A DNA stretch of 64,000 nt from the NCBI RefSeq assembly GCF_016093275.1, contig NZ_JAEDAK010000002.1, forward strand, positions 62,001 through 126,000. The letters run 5' to 3'. A model generated the notes under the pieces. That model saw only the letters and a list, made by a program, of their open reading frames with translations, did no database searches and had not been told where the DNA came from. Within the stretch, counting starts at the first letter, position 1, and the number at the start of each line of letters is the position of its first letter. Positions 34,588-43,431 of the stretch are shown here, in pieces. Both the position numbers and the translations under genes were made by a program. The DNA is from Inhella proteolytica. Lineage in GTDB: Bacteria; Pseudomonadota; Gammaproteobacteria; Burkholderiales; Burkholderiaceae_C.

Positions 34588-35081
34588 CGCCGCGAAGCCT
34601 GCGCGGGTTCAACCTGCTGGAAATGGGCGTCACCCTGGCCGTGCTGGCCGTGCTGATCACCCTGGCGGCGCCCACCTACAACCGCTACCAGCAGCGCCAG
34701 CAGCTGCGCCTGGCGGGCGACGCCCTGGCTCGCGATGCGCTGGCCGCCCGCGAAGCCGCCATCGCCCAGGGCCGACCGGCCTTTCTGGTGCTCAAGGGCG
34801 GGGAGACGAACTGGTGCTGGGGCGTCAGCGTGGCGGCCCCCTGTGACTGCCGCCAAGCAGTACGCGCTTGCCGGATCGCAACGCACCATGCGCAGGAGCA
34901 TCGCAATGTCCAGGTGCGGCGGGACCAGCAGTTGGAATGGAACCCCAGCCTGGGCCATTCCGGCTCGCTGGGCCAGATCACCCTCACGAGCACCAGCGGC
35001 GAATCCCTGACCCTGAAGCTCGACGCCCAAGGCCGCCCCAACGCCTGCGGCAGCGCCAGCCGCACCGCAACCCCCTGCTGA
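34584..35081 (+). CDS. GspH/FimT-type pseudopilin, coupled to the PilZ gene
   Basis: The 165-residue product has a clear type III signal of prepilins: a short basic leader MTPRSLRG, a cleavage point before FNLLEMGVTLAVLAVLITLA with glutamate at mature position 5, and a single hydrophobic helix. The remainder looks like a GspH/FimT globular part and is cysteine-rich (six cysteines, mainly at residues 78-95 and the C-terminus). No other pilus genes are nearby. The ATG overlaps the stop of the PilZ gene, so the pair is co-translated. The role is unknown; pilin processing needs a prepilin peptidase elsewhere. Confidence 0.8.
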   Translation: MTPRSLRGFNLLEMGVTLAVLAVLITLAAPTYNRYQQRQQLRLAGDALARDALAAREAAIAQGRPAFLVLKGGETNWCWGVSVAAPCDCRQAVRACRIATHHAQEHRNVQVRRDQQLEWNPSLGHSGSLGQITLTSTSGESLTLKLDAQGRPNACGSASRTATPC

Positions 35082-35139
35082 CCGCTGAACAGCTCTGCGA
35101 TCAAGTGCCACCGCAGATCCGGCTCCGCCGGTCTGCCAG

Positions 35140-35262
35140 TGGCGCCCCCTTGGGGGGCTGAGCTCGGACCGAGTCAGCCCTGAGGGCTGACGACGCCGAG
35201 CGAAGGGCCCGAGCTCTGCGAGGGCGCGGCCTGCAAGGCGGGCCCTTGGCGCCCTCGGGGGG
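35140..35262. repeat. GC-rich intergenic repeat region between the pseudopilin and fliE
   Basis: The 184-base spacer between two convergent genes contains CGCCCCCTTGGGGGGC, GTCAGCCCTGAGGGCTGAC and another GGCGCCCTCGGGGGGG tract. These inverted arms resemble the spacers at 532-605 and 4092-4175. It likely acts as a bidirectional terminator. Confidence 0.55.
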
Positions 35263-35265
35263 GTC

Positions 35266-35586
35266 TTAGATCTGCATGTTCATGATGTCGGAGTACGCCG
35301 ACACCAGCCGATTGCGCACCTGCATCACGGCCTGGAAGCCCACCTGCGCCTTCTGCATCGAGACCATGGTCTCTTCCAGGCTGACGGTCGGGTTGTCCAG
35401 CTGAAGCTCGCGCTGCAGGCCCTGGGCCTGCAGCTGCTGCTGGCTGACGGCCTTGAGGGCCTGGCTCATTGCGTCGGCAAAGTTGCCAGCCTCGACCGCC
35501 TTGCCGGTCTGCGCGGCCGGCAGGTTCATGCCCGCACGCGCCACGGCACTGGCGAAGTCGAAGGGCTTGAGCTGCACCGGATTCAT
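35266..35586 (-). CDS. fliE: Flagellar MS-ring/rod adaptor FliE
   Basis: FliE connects the MS-ring to the rod and is needed before rod export. The 106-residue product has the family C-terminus (TVSLEETMVSMQKAQVGFQA, then QVRNRLVSAYSDIMNMQI). It lies on the strand opposite fliF, with a divergent control region between the two, unlike the usual fliE-F co-directional order. A sigma-28-like site faces fliE. Confidence 0.95.
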   Translation of the reverse strand: MNPVQLKPFDFASAVARAGMNLPAAQTGKAVEAGNFADAMSQALKAVSQQQLQAQGLQRELQLDNPTVSLEETMVSMQKAQVGFQAVMQVRNRLVSAYSDIMNMQI

Positions 35587-35643
35587 GATGGGCGGCAGCT
35601 TAGGCGCGCGCCAGCCGCCGCCAAGCCGGCATAAGGGCTGGCT

Positions 35644-35671
35644 TTATCGGCCTGATCGGCGCCTACTTGAG
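35644..35671 (-). promoter_or_regulatory. Sigma-28 (FliA)-type promoter facing fliE
   Basis: On the minus strand TCAAGTAG (35670-35663), an 11-base spacer, and a perfect GCCGATAA (35651-35644). The fliE ATG is at 35586, 58 bases on. A FliA site in front of an early basal-body gene is unexpected. Confidence 0.6.
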
Positions 35672-35697
35672 GGAGCGCGTCCAAATAATCGGCCGCC

Positions 35698-37395
35698 ATG
35701 GAGTCCGCCCTCGCTGCCCCCCCACCTGCCGACGTCGTGCCCGCTGGCCCGCCCAGCTTCACGCAACGCCTGCAGCAGCTGCCCCGCCGCAACCAGATCG
35801 GCCTGGGGCTCGGTCTGCTGCTGCTCGTGGTCGTGTTGCTGCTGCTGAGTTCGCGCACCGGCAGTTCCGACTACCGCCCGCTCTTCACCGGCTTGGCCGA
35901 CAAGGACGGCGGCGCCGTCATCGCCCAGCTGGCGCAGATGCAGGTGCCCTACAAGAGCGAGCCCGGCGGCACGATCCTGGTGCCAGCCAGCCAGGTGTAC
36001 GACGTGCGCATGAAGCTGGCCAGCCAGGGCCTGCCCAAGGGCAGCCTGGTCGGTTTCGAACTGCTGGACAAGCCCTCGATCGGTCAGACCCAGTTCAACG
36101 AGCGCCTGAACTTCCAGCGCGCGCTGGAAGGCGAGCTGACACGCACCATCACCGCCCTGGCCGATGTGTCCGACGCGCGCGTGCACCTGGCCATTCCGCA
36201 GCAGACCGGCTTCTTCCGCGAGCAGCAGAAGCCCTCGGCCTCGGTGATGCTGCAGCTGCGCGGCGGCCGCATGCTGGACCGCGCGCAGATCGCCGGCATC
36301 GTGCACCTGGTCTCAGCCTCGGTGCCCGAGCTGAACCCGCGCGCCGTGAGCGTGCTGGACCAGACCGGCAAGCTGCTCTCCAACAACGAGGACGAAGCCA
36401 GCGGCCTGGGCCTCGATGCCCAGCAGCAGCTCTACAAGCAGAACCTCGAAGCCACGCTGACGCGCCGCATCGAAGCCCTGCTCGAACCCATGGTGGGGCG
36501 CGAGAACCTGCGCACCACGGTGACGGCCGACCTCGATTTCTCGCAGAGCGAGCAGACCAGCGAGGCCTTCGCCCCCAACCAGGGCAACAACGCCCAGCAA
36601 ACCCTGCGCAGCCACACGCTGAACGAGAGCAGCAACACGGCCACCGCGCCGCCCACCGGCATCCCCGGCGCGGTGAGCAATCAGCCGCCGGTACCGGCCA
36701 CGGCCCCGGTGAACGGCGCCTCAGCACCGCTGCAGGCCGCCGGTGGCACCGGCACGGGCAGCACCCGCCGCGATGAAGTGCGCCAGTACGAGGTGGACAA
36801 GACCGTGCGCGTGGTGCGCAATGCCACCGGCACCGTCAAGCGCCTGGCCGCGGCCGTGGTGCTGAACCACCGCAGCAAGACCGACGCCAAAGGCAAGACC
36901 ACCACCGAGGCACTGCCGCAGGCCGAGATCGATCGCATCAATGCGGTGGTGCGCGAAGCGATCGGCTTCGTCGAGCAGCGGGGCGACACCCTGCAGGTCG
37001 TCAGCACCCCCTTCGTGCAGCCCAAGGTTGAGACCGTTGACGTGCCAATCTGGGAAAAGCCCGTGGTGCGCGAACTGTTCAGCTTTGGCGCCGTGCCGAT
37101 GGCCCTGGTACTGGTGGCCCTGATCGTGGTCTTCGGCATGGTGCGCCCGGCCCTGCGTGCCGCCTACCCGGCCGCGGAAGACACCAAGGGCCCGACCGGC
37201 AAGCCCGGGGCCACGCTCTCCGAGGTGGTGGGGGATCAGGCGGCCCTGCCGGCGCCGGAGGAGGTTCTGCCACGCCTGGAAGCGCCGCTGGACCAGACCA
37301 AGCTGCAGCGTGCCCGCGAACTGGCCAAGGACAACCCGCTGGCGGTGGCGAACATCGTGCGCGCCTGGATCAACGGCGAAGAACCCACGATTTAA
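35698..37395 (+). CDS. fliF: Flagellar MS-ring protein FliF
   Basis: FliF forms the membrane MS-ring that founds the basal body. The 565-residue product has a first membrane helix (LGLGLLLLVVVLLLLS at about 40-58). It then has the ring-building domains (YRPLFTGLADKDGGAVIAQL) and a second membrane helix near residue 465 (FGAVPMALVLVALIVVFGMV). The C-terminal FliG-binding tail (AKDNPLAVANIVRAWINGEE) closes the protein. It starts the operon fliFGHIJK; the spacer to the divergent fliE holds the promoter region. Confidence 0.97.
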   Translation: MESALAAPPPADVVPAGPPSFTQRLQQLPRRNQIGLGLGLLLLVVVLLLLSSRTGSSDYRPLFTGLADKDGGAVIAQLAQMQVPYKSEPGGTILVPASQVYDVRMKLASQGLPKGSLVGFELLDKPSIGQTQFNERLNFQRALEGELTRTITALADVSDARVHLAIPQQTGFFREQQKPSASVMLQLRGGRMLDRAQIAGIVHLVSASVPELNPRAVSVLDQTGKLLSNNEDEASGLGLDAQQQLYKQNLEATLTRRIEALLEPMVGRENLRTTVTADLDFSQSEQTSEAFAPNQGNNAQQTLRSHTLNESSNTATAPPTGIPGAVSNQPPVPATAPVNGASAPLQAAGGTGTGSTRRDEVRQYEVDKTVRVVRNATGTVKRLAAAVVLNHRSKTDAKGKTTTEALPQAEIDRINAVVREAIGFVEQRGDTLQVVSTPFVQPKVETVDVPIWEKPVVRELFSFGAVPMALVLVALIVVFGMVRPALRAAYPAAEDTKGPTGKPGATLSEVVGDQAALPAPEEVLPRLEAPLDQTKLQRARELAKDNPLAVANIVRAWINGEEPTI

Positions 37396-37404
37396 GGACC
37401 CGCC

Positions 37405-38400
37405 ATGGACGACAAAGGCGTAGAGGACGCAGCCATCTTGCTGATGACCCTGGGCGAGGAAGAAGCCTCCGAGGTCTTCAAGCACCTGCAGCCCAAGGAA
37501 GTGCAAAAGCTCGGCGAGACCATCGCCAAGCTCAAGGTGGTGCCGCGCACGCGTGTCGAGGACGTGCTGGAAAAGTTCGACAAGATCGCCGGCACGCAGA
37601 GCATGCTGGTGTCGGACACCGACGAGTACGTGCGCCAGGTGCTGCGCAAGGCACTCGGCGAGGACAAGGCCAACCTGCTGCTCGACCGCATCTTGCAGGG
37701 CAGCGACGTCTCCTCGATCGAGAGCCTGAAGTGGATGGACCCGGCCTCGGTGGCCGAGCTGCTGCGCAACGAACACCCGCAGATCGTCGCCGCCATCCTG
37801 GCGCATCTGGATTTCGACCAGGTCAGCTCGGTGCTCAAGCTCTGGACAGAGCGCCAACGCAACGAGGTGCTGATCCGCATCGCCACGCTGGACGGCGTGC
37901 AGCCCACCGCGCTGAAAGACCTGAACGAGGTGATGAGCCAGATCCTGGCTGGCGGCGACCGCATGAAGAAGTCGAGCCTGGGCGGCGTGAAGGCCGCGGC
38001 CGAGATCATCAACATGATGGGCAGCGCCACCGAAGCCTCGGCGCTGGACTACATCCGCGAGCTGGATTCCGAGCTGGCGCAGAAGGTGATGGACAACATG
38101 TTCACCTTCGACGACCTGGAGAAGATCGACGACAAGGGCATCCAGTCCCTGCTCAAGGAAGTGCAGAGCGAGTCGCTGGTGCTGGCCCTCAAGGGCGCCA
38201 ACCCCGAGCTGCGCGAAAAGATCTTCCGCAACATGTCCACGCGCGCCGCCGAGACCCTGCGCGAGGACCTGGAGTCGCGCGGACCGGTGCGCCTGTCGGA
38301 AGTGGAAGCCGAGCAGAAGGAAATGCTCAAGATCGTCCGCCGCCTGGTGGACGAGGGCCAGATCGTGCTCGCCACCGGCGGGGACGACCAATTCCTGTAA
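37405..38400 (+). CDS. fliG: Flagellar motor switch protein FliG
   Basis: FliG is the rotor subunit that receives torque from MotA. The 331-residue product has the N-terminal FliF-binding part (GVEDAAILLMTLGEEEASEV), the middle EHPQIVAAILAHLDFDQ (the EHPQ motif), and a C-terminal torque helix with alternating charges (KIDDKGIQSLLKEVQSESLV and LREKIFRNMSTRAAETLRED). It follows fliF after nine bases. Confidence 0.97.
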   Translation: MDDKGVEDAAILLMTLGEEEASEVFKHLQPKEVQKLGETIAKLKVVPRTRVEDVLEKFDKIAGTQSMLVSDTDEYVRQVLRKALGEDKANLLLDRILQGSDVSSIESLKWMDPASVAELLRNEHPQIVAAILAHLDFDQVSSVLKLWTERQRNEVLIRIATLDGVQPTALKDLNEVMSQILAGGDRMKKSSLGGVKAAAEIINMMGSATEASALDYIRELDSELAQKVMDNMFTFDDLEKIDDKGIQSLLKEVQSESLVLALKGANPELREKIFRNMSTRAAETLREDLESRGPVRLSEVEAEQKEMLKIVRRLVDEGQIVLATGGDDQFL

Positions 38401-38418
38401 ACCACGCGCGGCCGCCCC

Positions 38419-39195
38419 ATGTCATCCTTCGGCTCTATGAACGCCAAGACGGTCCGCAACGTTCCGCCGCCGCAGGGCACGGCGGCCAAGCCCAGCTATG
38501 GGCGCTTCATCCCGCGCGAGGAGCTGGAAGGCGCCCAGGTCTGGAAGCCCGACTCGCTGGGTGGCGCGCCCACGGCCCGGCCGCCGGTCAGCGCCCCACC
38601 GCCCAAGGCGGAGCCGATGCCGCCGCCCCCGCCGCCACCGGACCCGCGCGAGCTGCTCGCCATGGCCCGCCAGGCCGGCTACCAGGACGGCCTGCGCGAC
38701 GGCCAGGCCAGCGCCGATGCCTTCAAGCAGAACCATGCCCGCCAGGTGGCCCGCCAGCTCGGTGCCCTGGTGGAAAGCTTTGACGCCGCCTTCCAGGAGC
38801 TGGAGCAGCGCATGGCCGAGGCCCTGACGCACACCGCCGTGGAGTTGGCCAAGCAGGTGGTGCGCGAGGAACTGCGCCAGCACCCCGAGCACATCGCCAA
38901 GGTGGCGCACGACGCCATCGAGGCCCTGATGCTGAGCGCCCGCCATGTGCGTGTGTTCGTCCACCCCGAGGACCTGCCCCTGGTGCAGGCCGGCGCGGCC
39001 GACACCCTGAAGGCGCGCGGCGCCCAGCTGATGCCCGACGCCAGCCTGGAGCGCGGCGGCTGCCGGGTTGAATCCGACATCGCCAGCGTGGACGCCCTGG
39101 TGGCCCAGCGCTGGCGTCAGGCCGCGGCACAACTGGGTTCGCGCAGCGAGTGGCAAGCGCCCGAGGCGGGCGACGATCTGGTTGAGGAAACATGA
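38419..39195 (+). CDS. fliH: Flagellar export ATPase regulator FliH
   Basis: FliH holds the FliI ATPase and controls its activity. The 258-residue product has a proline-rich N-terminus ([20 protein letters not shown], about 60-80) and a coiled middle with spaced glycines. The FliH domain at the end contains [20 protein letters not shown] and [15 protein letters not shown]. Its stop overlaps the fliI start by four bases. Confidence 0.93.
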   Translation: MSSFGSMNAKTVRNVPPPQGTAAKPSYGRFIPREELEGAQVWKPDSLGGAPTARPPVSAPPPKAEPMPPPPPPPDPRELLAMARQAGYQDGLRDGQASADAFKQNHARQVARQLGALVESFDAAFQELEQRMAEALTHTAVELAKQVVREELRQHPEHIAKVAHDAIEALMLSARHVRVFVHPEDLPLVQAGAADTLKARGAQLMPDASLERGGCRVESDIASVDALVAQRWRQAAAQLGSRSEWQAPEAGDDLVEET

Positions 39196-40604
39196 ACACC
39201 CCGCGCACCGAACGCTGGGGCCAGTTCCTTGGCGAACTGCAGCGCCACGCGGCCGAGCCCCTGGCCTTTGAGCCCGCGGGCAAGCTCACGCGCGTGGCCG
39301 GCCTGGTGCTGGAAGCCAGCGGGGTGCAGGTGCCGGTCGGTTCGCTGTGCGAGATCCAGATGCCCGATTCCCGCCCCGGCGACCGCCCCGCACGCGCCGA
39401 GGTGGTGGGCTTCAGCGGCGACCGCGCCTTCCTGATGCCCACCGACGAGCTGCACGGCCTGGCCAGCGGGGCCCGCGTGCGCCCGCGCAACACCCCGCCA
39501 CGCCCGCCGCGCCTGGGCGAAGCCCGCCACCCCTGGCGGCGCGACGCCGACCGCGGCCTGCACCTGCCCATGGGCCCCGGCCTGCTGGGCCGCGTGGTGG
39601 ACGCCCACGGCCACCCGCTCGACCGCCTGGGCCCGCTGCACGAGGTGAGCCGCGAACCGATGGTGCGCCGACCGATCAATGCGATGGACCGCGACCCGGT
39701 GCGCACCCCGCTGGACACCGGCGTGCGCGCCATCAACGCCCTGCTGACGGTGGGCCGCGGCCAGCGCATCGGCCTGTTCGCCGGCACCGGCGTGGGCAAG
39801 TCGGTGCTGCTGGGCATGATGGCGCGCTACACCGCGGCCGACGTCATCGTCGTCGGCCTGATCGGCGAACGTGGCCGCGAGGTCAAGGAGTTCATCGAGG
39901 ACATCCTGGAGCAGGAGGGCCTGGCGCGCTCGGTGGTGGTAGCCGCCCCCGCCGATGCCCCGCCGCTGGTGCGCATGCAGGGTGCGGCCTACGCCACCGC
40001 AATTGCCGAGCATTTCCGCGACCGCGGCCAGCATGTGCTGCTGCTGATGGACAGCCTGACCCGCTACGCCCAGGCGCAGCGCGAAATCGCCCTGGCCATC
40101 GGCGAGCCGCCTGCCACCAAGGGCTACCCGCCCTCCTGCTTTGCCAAGCTGCCCCAGCTGGTGGAGCGCAGCGGCAACGGCATGCCCGGCGGCGGCAGCA
40201 TCACCGCCTTCTACACGGTGCTGAGCGAGGGCGACGACCAGCAAGATCCGATCGCCGACGCCGCACGCGGCATCCTGGACGGCCACATCGTGCTCAGCCG
40301 CGAGCTGGCCGAGGCCGGCCATTACCCCGCCATCGATGTCGAGCGCTCGATCAGCCGCGTCATGCCGGCGGTGGCGCCGCAGCAGCACATCGAGCAGGCG
40401 CGCCGCTTCCGCCAGCTGCTCGCCAAATTCAACAAGGCGCGCGACCTAATCCAGCTCGGCGCCTACGCCCCCGGCCACGACCCCGACCTGGACGCCGCCG
40501 TGCGCCTGCATGGCGAGATGAGCCGCCTGTTGCAGCAGGACATGCATGCGCCCGCCACGCTTGGCCAGGCCTTGGCCCAGCTGGGCCAGGTGTTGAGCAA
40601 CTGA
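39192..40604 (+). CDS. fliI: Flagellum-specific export ATPase FliI
   Basis: FliI is the soluble ATPase that helps unfold and deliver export substrates. The 470-residue product has the F1-beta-like ATPase core with Walker A GTGVGKS at about residues 198-204, [20 protein letters not shown], and [20 protein letters not shown] (Walker B region). Length and motifs match the family. It overlaps fliH by four bases and precedes fliJ by seven. Confidence 0.97.
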   Translation: MNTPRTERWGQFLGELQRHAAEPLAFEPAGKLTRVAGLVLEASGVQVPVGSLCEIQMPDSRPGDRPARAEVVGFSGDRAFLMPTDELHGLASGARVRPRNTPPRPPRLGEARHPWRRDADRGLHLPMGPGLLGRVVDAHGHPLDRLGPLHEVSREPMVRRPINAMDRDPVRTPLDTGVRAINALLTVGRGQRIGLFAGTGVGKSVLLGMMARYTAADVIVVGLIGERGREVKEFIEDILEQEGLARSVVVAAPADAPPLVRMQGAAYATAIAEHFRDRGQHVLLLMDSLTRYAQAQREIALAIGEPPATKGYPPSCFAKLPQLVERSGNGMPGGGSITAFYTVLSEGDDQQDPIADAARGILDGHIVLSRELAEAGHYPAIDVERSISRVMPAVAPQQHIEQARRFRQLLAKFNKARDLIQLGAYAPGHDPDLDAAVRLHGEMSRLLQQDMHAPATLGQALAQLGQVLSN

Positions 40605-40611
40605 GACCGTT

Positions 40612-41055
40612 ATGGCCGGCCTGGACACTCTCACCCTGCTGCTCGAACAGGCCGAGCGCGCGCGCGACGAGGCCCTGGCCGCCGCCAGCGAGGCGCAGAC
40701 CCGCCTGGCCCGCGCCCAGGCCCAGGCCGACGATCTGCAGAACTACCAGGGCGAGTACCACCAGCGCTGGCAGGGCCAGGCCCGCAGCGGCCTGGGCATC
40801 GAGACCCTGCAGTGCTACCAGAACTACGGCGGCCGCCTGCGCGAAGCCATCGGCCAGCAAGGCCAGTTGATCCAGGTGCTGGAGGCGCGCTGGCAGGCCC
40901 AGCGCACCGAGCTGCAGGAGCGCGAGCTGCGCGTGGCCGCGCTGCGCAAGCTCATTGAGCGCCGCCAGGCCGAGGCCTTGCAGAAGGCGCACCGCCAGGA
41001 ACAGAAGCTGAACGACGAATGGGCCGCGCGCAGCGCGCGCCTGCCCAAGGCCTGA
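40612..41055 (+). CDS. fliJ: Flagellar export chaperone FliJ
   Basis: FliJ is a small coiled-coil protein of the export apparatus that resembles the gamma stalk of ATP synthase and links FliI to FlhA. The 147-residue product is almost entirely charged helix with many alanine, glutamine and arginine residues (LDTLTLLLEQAERARDEALA at the start; LNDEWAARSARLPKA at the end). Sequence conservation is low, so position between fliI and fliK matters. Confidence 0.92.
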   Translation: MAGLDTLTLLLEQAERARDEALAAASEAQTRLARAQAQADDLQNYQGEYHQRWQGQARSGLGIETLQCYQNYGGRLREAIGQQGQLIQVLEARWQAQRTELQERELRVAALRKLIERRQAEALQKAHRQEQKLNDEWAARSARLPKA

Positions 41056-41071
41056 AACCGAGAGACCGCCC

Positions 41072-42718
41072 ATGCCCACGCCCGCCCTGAGCCTGCACAC
41101 GCAGGACCTGCGCCCCCAGCCCGCCCCGGCCGCCGAGCCCGGCCGCGCCGGCGCGGGCTTTGCCAATCTGCTGGCGCTGCAACTGCAAGCCCCGAACGAA
41201 GCCCCGCCCGGGCTGGAGCGCCGCGCAGAGCCGCCCCGGCCAGCAGCCGAACGCGAAACCGGATGCAGGGCGCAAGCCGCCGGCACACCGAACGCCCCCA
41301 GCACCCCGGTGGCCCGCGCCCCCGAACCCGCCCGCGCGCAGGAACGCGACACGCCGCGCGCCGAGCGCGAACCCGCTGCCGAGCGCAGCCCCGAACCCCA
41401 GCGCGCCGCCGAGCCGGCCGCTGCGCTGCGCAAGCCAAAAGCGGCCACCAAACCGGGCGGCGGCGCCGCGGAAGCCAAGGCCGGCACGCCGGCCGCTTCG
41501 ACCGCCACCGCCGCACCCGCCAGCGACACCACGGCCAGCATCGCCGAGGGCACGGCCACGCCTGCGGCCCCGGAGGAAGACCCGGCCAGTGCCGAAGCGG
41601 CCAGCGTGCAGGAGGCCATCGCCGCCCTGCTGGCGCCCCCCCAGCAGGAGCCTGCACCGGAAGCGGCAGAGAGCGCAGCAGCCACCCCGCCCGAGCAGGC
41701 CTCGAACCCCGGCCAGACCCAGGTGGCGCACAGCCTGGCCGAATCCGTGGCGCCGCAGATCCGACCCGCCGGGGAACAGACCACCGATGGCCCCGAGGCC
41801 GTTCGGCCCGCCGCCACCGCCGCCACCGGCGTACGCGCCGCCCTGCACGCGGCCACCAACCCCCAGGTGACGGCCGCCCCTGCTGCAGCCGAGGAGGGCC
41901 CACCCGGCGCCAAGCCGGCGGCAGGGGCCAAGTCCGCCCCGGGCGCTGAGCTGCCCATCAAGACCGAGCGGGAAAGCGAGCACGAAGCCGCCCCGCTGGA
42001 GCTGAGCAACGCCACGCCGCCGCAGACAGCAGCCGCCCCCGACACGCCGCCCACGCCGCCGGAGCCCCCCGCCCTGGCCCCTAGCGCCGCCGCGGCCGTG
42101 CCGCCCGAGGCCAGCGCCACGGTGGCGGCCGCCGGCCTGCAGCACCCTGCCGCGGCCGAAGGCCAGGCGCCGCGCGCCGAGCCGGGCATCAACACCCTGC
42201 CGCCGCAGGCCGGCGGCGCACCAGCCGGCAGCCCCGCCTTGCCGCTCAGCGGTGGCAGTCCGGTCGGCTCGGCCTATCTGCGCCACGCGCCCGGCCAAGC
42301 CGGCTTTGCGCAGGAGCTGGGGGCCCAGGTGGCCGTGTGGGTGCGCGAGGGCGTGCAGCAGGCGCAGCTGAACCTCAACCCGGCCGAACTGGGGCCGGTG
42401 CAGGTGCGCATCCTGCTGGAAGGTCAGCAGGCGCAGGTGCAGTTCGTGGTGGAGCACAGCCAAACCCGCGAGGCCCTGCAGGCCGGCGTGGCCGAGCTGA
42501 ACCAGGCGCTCAAGGGCGAAGGCCTGAGCCTGGGCCGCGCCGATGTGCACACCGGCAGCGGCCGTGATTCCGCCCAGGGCGCCGCGGCCCAGGGCCAGGA
42601 CGGCCGCGGCGAAGGTCGCCCGCGCGCCGCCAGCCCCTGGGCCGGCGAGCCCTCCAGCCCCAACACCCCGCAGCCCCGCAAACCCGCCTCGCGCGGACTT
42701 TTGGACCTTTACGCCTGA
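41072..42718 (+). CDS. fliK: Flagellar hook-length control protein FliK
   Basis: FliK measures the hook and triggers the FlhB switch. The 548-residue product has a long disordered N-terminal ruler of alanine, proline and glutamate (residues 1-400, unusually rich in alanine/proline). It ends in the conserved FliK switch domain (QLNLNPAELGPVQVRILLEG and QVQFVVEHSQTREALQAGVA). Its 3' neighbour is a new group starting with fliL. Confidence 0.93.
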   Translation: MPTPALSLHTQDLRPQPAPAAEPGRAGAGFANLLALQLQAPNEAPPGLERRAEPPRPAAERETGCRAQAAGTPNAPSTPVARAPEPARAQERDTPRAEREPAAERSPEPQRAAEPAAALRKPKAATKPGGGAAEAKAGTPAASTATAAPASDTTASIAEGTATPAAPEEDPASAEAASVQEAIAALLAPPQQEPAPEAAESAAATPPEQASNPGQTQVAHSLAESVAPQIRPAGEQTTDGPEAVRPAATAATGVRAALHAATNPQVTAAPAAAEEGPPGAKPAAGAKSAPGAELPIKTERESEHEAAPLELSNATPPQTAAAPDTPPTPPEPPALAPSAAAAVPPEASATVAAAGLQHPAAAEGQAPRAEPGINTLPPQAGGAPAGSPALPLSGGSPVGSAYLRHAPGQAGFAQELGAQVAVWVREGVQQAQLNLNPAELGPVQVRILLEGQQAQVQFVVEHSQTREALQAGVAELNQALKGEGLSLGRADVHTGSGRDSAQGAAAQGQDGRGEGRPRAASPWAGEPSSPNTPQPRKPASRGLLDLYA

Positions 42719-42810
42719 AACCCACGCCTGATTGGAGCTTTCGCCCCCAGCTGCACTGCCAATAATGGAATGGTGGGTCACCCTGCCCGCCGAAGTCACC
42801 AGGAGATTGC

Positions 42811-43419
42811 ATGGCCACCGCCGCGCCCGAAGCTGCCGCCCCTGCCGCCGGCAGCAAGAAGAAGCTGATCATGATCATCGTGATCGGGCTGGTGGTCGTG
42901 CTCGTCGGTGCGGCCGCGGCCCTGCTGCTGCTCAAGAAGAAGCACACCGCCGCGGAAGAGGATGGTGCCGAGGAAGACATCACCGCCCAGGTGGAAAAGG
43001 CCAAGCCCAAGGCCAAGTCGGGCACGCCGCCGGTCTACCTGCCGGTCGAACCCTTCACCGTCAACCTGACGGACAAGGAAGTGGACCGCTACGCCCAGGT
43101 CGCCGTCAGCCTGGAGGTGGTGGATCAGAAGACCGCCGACGAGCTCAAGAACTACATGCCCAGCATCCGCTCGGGCGTGCTGATGGTGCTGGCGCACAAG
43201 AGCGCGGCCGACTTGCTGACCAAGGAAGGCAAGGAGCGGCTGCAGAAGGAAATCCAGCGCGAAGCGCTGCGCCCCCTGGGCATCGAGGTGGAGCTCGAAG
43301 AGGAAGCCCCGCCCGACGAAGAGACCGACACGCCGAAGAAAAAGAAGAAGAAAAAGAAGAAGGCCGAACCCAATCTGCCGGTGACGAACGTGCTGTTCTC
43401 GCAGTTCATCGTGCAGTGA
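42811..43419 (+). CDS. fliL: Flagellar basal body-associated protein FliL
   Basis: FliL is a single-span membrane protein that surrounds the stator. The 202-residue product has one helix (KKKLIMIIVIGLVVVLVGAA) after a short alanine-rich start, and a periplasmic domain with the conserved VYLPVEPFTVNLTDKEVDRY. An unusual run of eleven lysines/acidic-flanked residues (TPKKKKKKKKKAEP at about 171-184) interrupts the C-terminal part before TNVLFSQFIVQ. It precedes fliM by 12 bases. Confidence 0.93.
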   Translation: MATAAPEAAAPAAGSKKKLIMIIVIGLVVVLVGAAAALLLLKKKHTAAEEDGAEEDITAQVEKAKPKAKSGTPPVYLPVEPFTVNLTDKEVDRYAQVAVSLEVVDQKTADELKNYMPSIRSGVLMVLAHKSAADLLTKEGKERLQKEIQREALRPLGIEVELEEEAPPDEETDTPKKKKKKKKKAEPNLPVTNVLFSQFIVQ

Positions 43420-43431
43420 ACAGGAGCTGAT

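Noticed and set aside
43330-43370. Lysine run in FliL as a frameshift
   Set aside because: The frame continues into the conserved FliL ending TNVLFSQFIVQ, so it is an unusual in-frame tract, not a break.
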